Assembly: GCA_025928415.1 (NCBI GenBank)
Contig: JAICJK010000069.1
Span: 1 to 8,941 of the forward strand
DNA length: 8,941 nt
Direction of reading: 5' to 3'
Source: Solirubrobacteraceae bacterium
Lineage (GTDB): Bacteria; Actinomycetota; Thermoleophilia; Solirubrobacterales; Solirubrobacteraceae
The notes under the pieces are model-generated. The model was not told where the DNA came from and did no database searches. It was given only the letters and a program-made list of their open reading frames with translations. Both the position numbers and the translations under genes were made by a program. Shown piece after piece: positions 1 to 3,909 of the stretch (within the stretch, counting starts at the first letter, position 1; every line of letters starts with the position of its first letter).

Positions 1-206
1 CGGCGTGCGCGCTGCTCGTCGCGCGGGTGCTGCGCCTGCCGCCGGCGGCGACGCTCGCCGGCGCGGCGCTGGCCGGGCTGCCGAGCCTCGCCGCGGTCCT
101 CGCCGGCGTGCACTGGGCGGGCGCGCCGCTGGGCGTCCTGCTCTTCGGGCTGTGGTGCGCGCGGCTGGCGGTGCGCGGCTCCCGGCTGACGGCCGAGGCG
201 GCGTAG
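1..206 (+). CDS. C-terminal end of a membrane protein (5' end outside window)
   Basis: An open frame enters from the left edge (codons from position 3) and ends at TAG 204-206, giving 67 visible residues and no start codon. It is dominated by Ala, Leu, Val and Gly. One hydrophobic stretch runs from about codon 17 to 36 and a second, containing LGVLLFGLWCARLAV, from about codon 43 to 57. The tail after it is short and basic, then ends in TAEAA. This is what the last two transmembrane helices of an integral membrane protein look like, with the tail probably cytoplasmic. The competing frame here is Arg-rich and unlike a protein. The stop lies 5 bases before the next ATG, so the gene is probably co-transcribed with the dehydrogenase. 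The family cannot be named from this fragment. Confidence 0.6.
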   Translation, partial: ACALLVARVLRLPPAATLAGAALAGLPSLAAVLAGVHWAGAPLGVLLFGLWCARLAVRGSRLTAEAA

Positions 207-211
207 CCGCG

Positions 212-961
212 ATGGACCTCGGCCTGCAGGGTCGCGTCGCGCTGGTGACGGGCGCCTCGAAGGGGATCGGCGCCGCGATCGCCGCGGCGCTGGCGGCCGA
301 GGGCGCGTCGGTGGCGATCTCGTCGCGGTCGCGGGAGCGCATCGACGAGGCGGCGGACGCGATCGGGGCGACCGGGTTCGTGTGGGACAGCGGTGACGTG
401 CAGGGCGCCGCCGGCCTCGTCGCGGCGGTCGGAGCGGCGCTCGGGCCGGTCGACGTCCTGGTCTGCAACACCGGCGGCCCCCCGTCCGGCCCCGACGCGC
501 TGGCCTTCGGCGTCGCCGACTGGGAGGCCGCCCACCGGACCCTCGTGCTCGCGCCGATGGCGCTCGTCGGGGCGGCCGTGCCCGGCATGCGCGAGCGCCG
601 CTGGGGCCGGGTGCTCAACGTCGTCTCGACGACCGCCCGCGAGCCTGTGCCCGCGCTGATGCTCTCGAACTCCCACCGCGCCGCCATGCTGGCCGCGTTC
701 AAGACGGTCGCGCGCCAGGTCGCCGCGGACGGCGTGACGCTCAACTCCGTGCTGCCGGGCCGCATCGACACCGATCGCCTGGCCGAGCTGTCGGGCTCCG
801 CGGAGGCCGCGCAGGCCGCGGCGCAGCAGGAGGTGCCGGCCGGGCGGCTGGGCACCGTCGAGGAGTTCGCGGCGGCGGCGGCCTTCCTCTGCTCGGCGCC
901 CGCCAGCTACGTGACCGGCGCGGTGCTGCCGGTCGACGGCGGGCTGCTGCGCGGGATCTGA
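212..961 (+). CDS. Short-chain dehydrogenase/reductase with altered YxxxK active site
   Basis: A 249-residue single-domain SDR, the usual length for a classical FabG-like oxidoreductase. The Rossmann motif TGASKGIG is at residues 13-20. Arg39 after the second strand, with Lys17, suggests NADP(H) preference. The cofactor-loop motif is NTGG at 86-89 in place of NNAG. The catalytic Ser is Ser139 (NVVSTT). Thirteen residues on, where the catalytic Tyr should be, there is Ser152, and the Lys of YxxxK is Arg156 (SNSHR). After this come VLPGRIDTDR and the C-terminal VTGAVLPVDGG, so the fold is intact. I recall other SDRs with an 'LSNxxRA' signature in place of YxxxK, so this is probably a divergent subfamily and not a broken gene. 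ATG 212 was chosen because the protein then begins just before the first strand; upstream in-frame codons are Arg-rich noise. A GAGG lies 13 bases upstream, a weak Shine-Dalgarno. Substrate unknown. Confidence 0.92.
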   Translation: MDLGLQGRVALVTGASKGIGAAIAAALAAEGASVAISSRSRERIDEAADAIGATGFVWDSGDVQGAAGLVAAVGAALGPVDVLVCNTGGPPSGPDALAFGVADWEAAHRTLVLAPMALVGAAVPGMRERRWGRVLNVVSTTAREPVPALMLSNSHRAAMLAAFKTVARQVAADGVTLNSVLPGRIDTDRLAELSGSAEAAQAAAQQEVPAGRLGTVEEFAAAAAFLCSAPASYVTGAVLPVDGGLLRGI

Positions 962-1038
962 GGGCCGCCGGCCCGGAAGGTGCAACGCCCGGCACCCTCG
1001 GGGAGTGAGGGCCACCGGGCGCTGCGGGGCGGGAGGGT

Positions 1039-1058
1039 GACCGGCGCGAACGCCGGTC
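1039..1058. terminator. Perfect 8-bp hairpin downstream of the SDR gene
   Basis: GACCGGCG pairs with CGCCGGTC around a CGAA loop, 78 bases after the SDR stop. There is no T-run, only TCTATGTG, so this is a candidate terminator of the kind common in high-GC genomes and not a classical one. It could also be a processing hairpin. Confidence 0.4.
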
Positions 1059-1062
1059 TATG

Positions 1063-1168
1063 TGACGTCAACGATGAGGCTGACGTTCCACGGAGTCTGG
1101 GACCCGAACATCAAGCGGCCCTCAGGATTGGATGAGGAAATGTTGAAGACCCTCGTCGGGCGCCGTTC
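1063..1168. other. Lower-GC non-coding segment upstream of tRNA-Glu
   Basis: This stretch, from the palindrome TGACGTCA (1063-1070) to about 1168, is visibly richer in A and T than its surroundings. It can be read as a short peptide beginning MRLTFHGVWDPNIKRPSG, but the frame then runs through the 17-base repeats and across the tRNA, so it is not a convincing gene. It may be a remnant of an older gene or insertion. I do not recognise it. Confidence 0.3.
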
Positions 1169-1209
1169 GCACGGCCCGCCGGGCGGCACGGCCCGCCGGG
1201 CGGCACGGC
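1169..1209. repeat. 17-bp tandem repeat, about 2.4 copies
   Basis: The unit GCACGGCCCGCCGGGCG occurs at 1169-1185 and 1186-1202 without mismatch, and its first seven bases recur at 1203-1209. Each unit contains the short dyad GCCCG-C-CGGGC. The array ends directly at the TACGAT box upstream of tRNA-Glu, so it lies where the -35 region would be. Confidence 0.8.
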
Positions 1210-1215
1210 TACGAT
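1210..1215 (+). promoter_or_regulatory. Candidate -10 box of tRNA-Glu (TACGAT)
   Basis: TACGAT fits the TAnnnT consensus and lies 12 bases before the mature 5' end of tRNA-Glu. The same hexamer precedes tRNA-Lys at 3816-3821. No good -35 hexamer is visible at 17-18 bases upstream. Confidence 0.5.
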
Positions 1216-1227
1216 GGCCAGCGCCCC

Positions 1228-1300
1228 GCCCCCATGGTCTAGCGGTCAGGACGCCTCCCTTTCAAGGAGGAGATCGCGGGTTCGAGTCCCGCTGGGGGTA
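1228..1300 (+). tRNA. tRNA-Glu (anticodon TTC)
   Basis: A complete 73-base cloverleaf. The acceptor strand GCCCCCA (1228-1234) pairs with TGGGGGT (1293-1299), with a G-U at the terminal pair and discriminator A1300. The anticodon stem is CCTCC (1254-1258) with GGAGG (1266-1270) around loop CTTTCAA, so the anticodon is TTC at 1261-1263, decoding GAA/GAG. The T-arm has the standard GGTTCGAGTCC core. CCA is not encoded; CTG follows the discriminator. Confidence 0.97.
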
Positions 1301-1346
1301 CTGCGAGCGCCTTGCGGTGACCGCACGGGCGTGGCCGTGGCCGACG

Positions 1347-1390
1347 TTTGCGCAGTATTTGCGCTGGATTTGCGCGAACCTTGCGCAAAT
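1347..1390. repeat. First cluster of four 11-bp phased TTTGCGC boxes
   Basis: TTTGCGC occurs at 1347-1353, 1358-1364 and 1369-1375, with CTTGCGC at 1380-1386. The starts are exactly 11 bases apart. The last box is also part of the 8-base palindrome TTGCGCAA (1381-1388), and TTTGCGC (1369-1375) with GCGCAAA (1383-1389) forms a 7-base inverted repeat with a 7-base spacer. An 11-base period is close to one DNA helical turn, so bound proteins would face the same side. The A/T bases of the boxes stand out from the GC-rich background. Confidence 0.85.
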
Positions 1391-1435
1391 GCCTCTCTTC
1401 TTTCCCGACTCCAGCCTCGTGGCGGGCCCGCCCGC

Positions 1436-1475
1436 TTTGCGCGAGATCTGCGTAAATATTGCGCACTTTTAGCGT
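1436..1475. repeat. Second cluster of four 11-bp phased boxes, overlapping the ATPase promoter
   Basis: TTTGCGC (1436), TCTGCGT (1447), ATTGCGC (1458) and the degenerate TTAGCGT (1469) again start exactly 11 bases apart. The cluster begins 56 bases after the last box of the first cluster, about five helical turns. It contains a near-perfect 17-base dyad at 1449-1465 (TGCGTAA ... TTGCGCA, with an A-A centre and one T-G position), and it covers the candidate -35 of the ATPase gene. Confidence 0.82.
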
Positions 1476-1488
1476 AAAAGACTAGGCT
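1459..1488 (+). promoter_or_regulatory. Candidate leaderless promoter of the ATPase gene with internal operator-like dyad
   Basis: A -35-like TTGCGC (1459-1464) is followed, after 18 bases, by the -10-like TAGGCT (1483-1488). Six bases then separate it from ATG 1495, the spacing expected for a leaderless transcript, and no Shine-Dalgarno is visible. Within the spacer and touching the -10 is the inverted repeat CTTTTA-GCG-TAAAAG (1466-1480), a plausible operator. The -35 is itself one of the phased boxes. Confidence 0.6.
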
Positions 1489-1494
1489 GGTCGC

Positions 1495-2667
1495 ATGCGG
1501 CAGCCCAGCGCCGAGCTCTTCCCGACCGACAGCCCCGTTCCCGCCGGCCAGCTGATCGGTCGCGAGGACGACGTCGAGCAGATCGTCGCCGCGATGGCCG
1601 CGGGCACGCATCTGATCCTCGCGGGGCCGCGGCGGACCGGCAAGACCAGCGTGTGCGAGGCGGCCTTGACCCGGCTGCATGCGCAGGGGCTCTACACGGC
1701 CGAGATCGACCTGTTCCGGATCGCGGACGCCGCCGAGCTGGCCGAGACGCTGGCGGTCAAGGTGGTCGAGAACCGCTCGGGAGCGCGACAGGCCCTGCTC
1801 AAGGCGCGCCGGATGGGCCGCGGCGCGCTGACGGTGGCGCAGGGCGCAGTGGCGCTGAAGATGAAGACGCAGCTCGGCGACGGGGTCGAGCTGGCGTTCA
1901 CGCCCGGTTTGGCGCAGTCGGATCCCGCCAAGGCCCTCGACCGCGCGCTCGAGCTGCCCCAGCGGATCGCGGAGGCCGACGGCAAGCGCCTCGTCCTGTT
2001 CTTCGACGAGTTCCAGGAGATCGCGGGCCCCCGCAGGGCCTACGGCGATCCCGACGCGGTGACCAAGCGCATGCGCGCGATCTTCCAGCGCTCCACGCAC
2101 GTCAGCTACCTCTTCGCGGGCAGCATCGAGCACGTGATGCGCGATCTCTTCGCGCCCAGCCAGCGGGCCTTCAGCGGGTTCGGCAGCTTCCACGCGCTGC
2201 ACGAGATCCCCCCTGACGCATGGCGCGAGGGCCTGCGTGAGCGCTTCGCGGCCGACGAGTGCACCGTCGAGCCGGCGGCGCTCGAGCGTCTGGTCGGCCT
2301 CGGCGAGGGACATCCCCGGGCGACGATGCGCATCGCCCAGCAGACGCATCTCGCCGCGGTGCAGCTCGGCACGCACGCGATCGGCGCCGACGAGGTGGAG
2401 CTCGGACACCGGGCGGCGCTGCAGGGCGACGTGCCGATCATGGAGCAGCTCGTCGAGACGATCCGGCGCCTGCACAAGGCGGCGCTGCCGATGGCCAGGT
2501 CGATCGCCGAAGGGCTGCCGCCCCCGCGGCATGTCCCGGTCGGCGTCCGCGACCGCGTGCTCAAGCAGCTGCGCGACGCCGGCGTCGTCGAGCGGGTCTC
2601 CCACGGCCACTGGAAGGTCATCAACCCCCTCTTCCGCGAGTACCTCGTGCAGTTCGACCCGATCTGA
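1495..2667 (+). CDS. AAA-type ATPase of the archaeal ATPase/STAND-like group with C-terminal winged-helix-like region
   Basis: A 390-residue soluble protein. After QLIGRE (19-24), the usual entry to this family's ATPase domain, comes Walker A GPRRTGKTS (44-52). Walker B is LVLFFDEF (167-173) with Asp171 and Glu172. The stretch YLFAGSIEHVMRDLF fits a sensor-1 strand, followed by a helical lid region with LGEGHPRATM. The layout resembles PF01637 (ATPase_2), related to Orc1/Cdc6 and STAND ATPases. The last ~58 residues (VRDRVLKQLRDAGVVERVSHGHWKV in two parts, then NPLFREYL) read as a winged helix-turn-helix, so DNA binding is likely (inference). No membrane segment or signal peptide is present. 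The gene stands alone between tRNA-Glu and a non-coding stretch, behind two clusters of 11-base repeats and a likely leaderless promoter. ATG 1495 fits that promoter and the family N-terminus. Function unknown: autoregulator, replication-like initiator or defence switch are all possible. Confidence 0.9.
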   Translation: MRQPSAELFPTDSPVPAGQLIGREDDVEQIVAAMAAGTHLILAGPRRTGKTSVCEAALTRLHAQGLYTAEIDLFRIADAAELAETLAVKVVENRSGARQALLKARRMGRGALTVAQGAVALKMKTQLGDGVELAFTPGLAQSDPAKALDRALELPQRIAEADGKRLVLFFDEFQEIAGPRRAYGDPDAVTKRMRAIFQRSTHVSYLFAGSIEHVMRDLFAPSQRAFSGFGSFHALHEIPPDAWREGLRERFAADECTVEPAALERLVGLGEGHPRATMRIAQQTHLAAVQLGTHAIGADEVELGHRAALQGDVPIMEQLVETIRRLHKAALPMARSIAEGLPPPRHVPVGVRDRVLKQLRDAGVVERVSHGHWKVINPLFREYLVQFDPI

Positions 2668-2906
2668 CCGTCTCGGCCTGGGCGCCGCCGTTCGCCGTGC
2701 GCGACCCGCGGCGTCCGAGCATCCGATCGCCTCGGCTACCGCTGCGCCGTCCACTCGGTGGGTGACCACCTGCGGGCCGCGGTGCGCGCGCGTGGCACCC
2801 GCGCCACTCGGGCCCGCGCCGCGCGCTGAAGCCAGGAGCAGCTCTCGTTGTGCCGTCCGGCGCGCGGCAAGCGCGGGCTGGTGGCAGGTCACGGCCGGCC
2901 ACGGCG

Positions 2907-2949
2907 CCGCCACGCGTCCAGGCATGCGTGGGCCCAGGACGCGTGGCGG
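2907..2949. repeat. Perfect 13-bp inverted repeat with 17-base spacer
   Basis: CCGCCACGCGTCC (2907-2919) is exactly complementary to GGACGCGTGGCGG (2937-2949). After an A-A mismatch two further G-C pairs can form inside. No T-run follows. It could be a transcription terminator, an RNA structure or a protein-binding dyad; each arm contains ACGCGT, itself a palindrome. Confidence 0.75.
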
Positions 2950-2993
2950 AGCGGCGACCATGGCGGAGCGGGCATCGTCGCCGATGGCGGAGC
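2944..2993. repeat. Three direct copies of TGGCGGAGC
   Basis: Exact copies occur at 2944-2952, 2961-2969 and 2985-2993, spaced 17 and 24 bases apart. The first copy overlaps the right arm of the inverted repeat. The copies lie 49-98 bases before the start of the secreted-protein gene, so they may be regulator sites, though GC-rich background makes 9-base repeats less surprising. Confidence 0.55.
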
Positions 2994-3026
2994 TGCCCGC
3001 CCGGCGGCGGATCGCAGGATCTCGGC

Positions 3027-3032
3027 TAGGGT
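3027..3032 (+). promoter_or_regulatory. Candidate -10 box (TAGGGT) of the secreted-protein gene
   Basis: TAGGGT fits TAnnnT and ends 9 bases before ATG 3042, so the transcript would have almost no leader. No convincing -35 is seen. The only purine-rich bases before ATG are a GGGG directly against it, too close to act as a normal Shine-Dalgarno. Confidence 0.45.
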
Positions 3033-3041
3033 TGCGCGGGG

Positions 3042-3545
3042 ATGCGGCTCGCGCACGGACTGCCCGCGATGGTCGCCACGGCGGCGTTGCTGCTCGGTCC
3101 TCCGGCTGCGGAAGCCCAGTGCTCGGGCGCCGGCGACTGCGAGTACCAGGACCCGTTCGGGCAGGTGACCAAGCCCAAGCGCAAGCACCCCGCGCCGTTG
3201 GCGCAGGCGCCCAAGGCCGCGACCGCCCCCCGAGCGACGCCCCCGGCCACGACGCCGAGCGCGGCGCCGGAGACCGCGCGCCCGTCATCGGCGAAGCCCA
3301 AGCCGAAGCACAGGCCCAAGGCCAAGACCAGGACGGGGGCGTCCGCGCCGCCCACCGCCACCGCCGGCGACGCGGTGTCGCCGCCCGCCGACGCCGTGAG
3401 CGCGACGCCGGCCGCGGTGCGGGCGACGTCCACCGACCCGCCGGACTCCGGCACGGACGCCCTGCCCTTCGTGCTGGCCGGCGTCGTGGTGCTCCTGCTG
3501 CTCGGCGCCGGCCTGCGCCGGCGCATCGCCGGCCGGCGGTGCTGA
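3042..3545 (+). CDS. Exported Pro/Ala/Lys-rich protein with C-terminal membrane anchor (degenerate sortase-type signal)
   Basis: A 167-residue protein with three visible parts. Residues 1-25 are a signal peptide (Arg2, hydrophobic MVATAALLLG, cleavage likely after AEA). The mature start holds Cys27 and Cys33 and the motif EYQDPFG (34-40). Residues ~45-130 are a low-complexity Pro/Ala/Thr/Lys linker including KPKPKHRPKAK, probably unfolded and basic. Residues 141-158 form one hydrophobic helix, followed by LRRRIAGRRC. Just before the helix is PPDSG (133-137), in the place and shape of an LPxTG sortase motif but not matching it. From memory, Thermoleophilia have many small proteins with a similar 'QYxDPF ... 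LPxTG ... LRRR' plan. The product is therefore likely attached to the membrane or cell wall, outside the cell. Stands 39 bases before the next gene. Function unknown. Confidence 0.8.
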   Translation: MRLAHGLPAMVATAALLLGPPAAEAQCSGAGDCEYQDPFGQVTKPKRKHPAPLAQAPKAATAPRATPPATTPSAAPETARPSSAKPKPKHRPKAKTRTGASAPPTATAGDAVSPPADAVSATPAAVRATSTDPPDSGTDALPFVLAGVVVLLLLGAGLRRRIAGRRC

Positions 3546-3584
3546 GCGCCCGCTCCGTCCGGCGCGACCCCCAGCATCCAGCCG

Positions 3585-3773
3585 GTGCTCATCGCCCGGC
3601 TGATCTGCTCCGAGCCCGCCTGCGCCGCCGCCTACGACGCGACGGCGGCGAGCCTCGCCGAGCTCGAGACGCTCGCGTGCGACTGCGGCTGCGGCTTGTG
3701 GGTCCGGCGGGTGGCCGAGGCGCCGGGCCCCGGCGAGCGGCCGGTCGCCCTGGAGCTCCTGGTCGTCGCCTGA
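3585..3773 (+). CDS. Small cysteine-rich, zinc-ribbon-like protein
   Basis: A 62-residue frame starting at GTG 3585. Cysteines are arranged as C8-x4-C13 near the N-terminus and C32-x-C34-x-C36-G in the sequence ACDCGCG; two knuckles about 19 residues apart suggest one bound metal ion, most likely zinc (inference). The core between them is DATAASLAELETL, probably helical, and the C-terminus EAPGPGERPVALELLVVA could form strands. No signal peptide or membrane helix. It follows the exported-protein gene by 39 bases on the same strand, so they may be co-transcribed. No Shine-Dalgarno is seen before the GTG and no ATG is available, which lowers confidence in the start. I do not recognise a named family; a nucleic-acid-binding or adaptor role would be a guess. 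Confidence 0.6.
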   Translation: MLIARLICSEPACAAAYDATAASLAELETLACDCGCGLWVRRVAEAPGPGERPVALELLVVA

Positions 3774-3815
3774 CCCGTCCGCCGTCGCGGCCCCCGGCGC
3801 TGCGCGCCCGGCGCC

Positions 3816-3821
3816 TACGAT
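3816..3821 (+). promoter_or_regulatory. Candidate -10 box of tRNA-Lys (TACGAT)
   Basis: TACGAT ends 6 bases before the mature 5' end of tRNA-Lys, so transcription would begin at or next to the tRNA itself. The identical hexamer precedes tRNA-Glu. Confidence 0.5.
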
Positions 3822-3827
3822 GTCGGG

Positions 3828-3901
3828 GCCCTCGTAGCTCAATTGGCAGAGCGCGCGCCTTTTAAGCGCTGAGGTTGAGGGTTCGAGTCCCTCCGGGGGC
3901 A
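3828..3901 (+). tRNA. tRNA-Lys (anticodon TTT)
   Basis: A 74-base cloverleaf. The acceptor strand GCCCTCG (3828-3834) pairs with CGGGGGC (3894-3900) including one T-G pair, with discriminator A3901. The D-stem is GCTC/GAGC. The anticodon loop CTTTTAA (3859-3865) gives anticodon TTT at 3861-3863. The anticodon stem CGCGC/GCGCT has four good pairs and, as I read it, a C-T mismatch at the outermost pair (27-43). The T-stem is GAGGG/CCCTC around TTCGAGT. CCA is not encoded. The 3' end is 8 bases from the stop codon of the convergent helicase gene. Confidence 0.96.
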
Positions 3902-3909
3902 TGCCGGCG

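Larger units (their letters stand above)
2668..3041. other. 374-base non-coding stretch between ATPase and secreted-protein genes
   Basis: No frame in this stretch gives a believable protein; all readings are Arg/Ala/Pro-rich. It contains a small hairpin GGTGG-GTGA-CCACC (2757-2770), a weaker GTGGC/GCCAC dyad (2792-2807), a strong 13-base inverted repeat (2907-2949), three direct copies of TGGCGGAGC (2944-2993) and a -10-like box (3027-3032). Rightmost elements probably regulate the gene at 3042; a small RNA cannot be excluded. Confidence 0.6.

Noticed and set aside
1062..1472. 136-codon frame running from the TGACGTCA palindrome through tRNA-Glu
   Set aside because: It crosses a tandem repeat, a complete tRNA gene and the phased boxes, so it cannot be one protein; only its first part is mentioned as a possible relic.
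1347..1475. CRISPR array or transposon ends as an explanation for the TTTGCGC boxes
   Set aside because: Repeats are only 7 bases with 4-base spacers, far too short for CRISPR, and no transposase or terminal inverted repeats are present.
2668..3041. A hidden small gene between the ATPase and exported-protein genes
   Set aside because: Every frame on both strands gives Arg/Ala/Pro-rich sequence without a plausible start context or domain.
1246..3288. Long minus-strand open frame of 680 codons antisense to the ATPase
   Set aside because: It spans the tRNA-Glu complement, the repeat arrays and the ATPase, and is Arg/Ala-rich without any domain. Its end, reading PPAGLEPAISSLKGR, is the well-known false peptide made by reading a tRNA backwards.
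1278..3891. 13-base direct repeat GGGTTCGAGTCCC flanking the ATPase region, as possible attachment sites
   Set aside because: Both copies are the conserved T-arms of the two tRNA genes (1278-1290 and 3879-3891), which explains the identity without integration.
3839..3902. Minus-strand peptides such as MPPEGLEPSTSALKRR next to tRNA-Lys
   Set aside because: These are antisense translations of tRNA-Lys, a recurrent annotation error, not protein genes.
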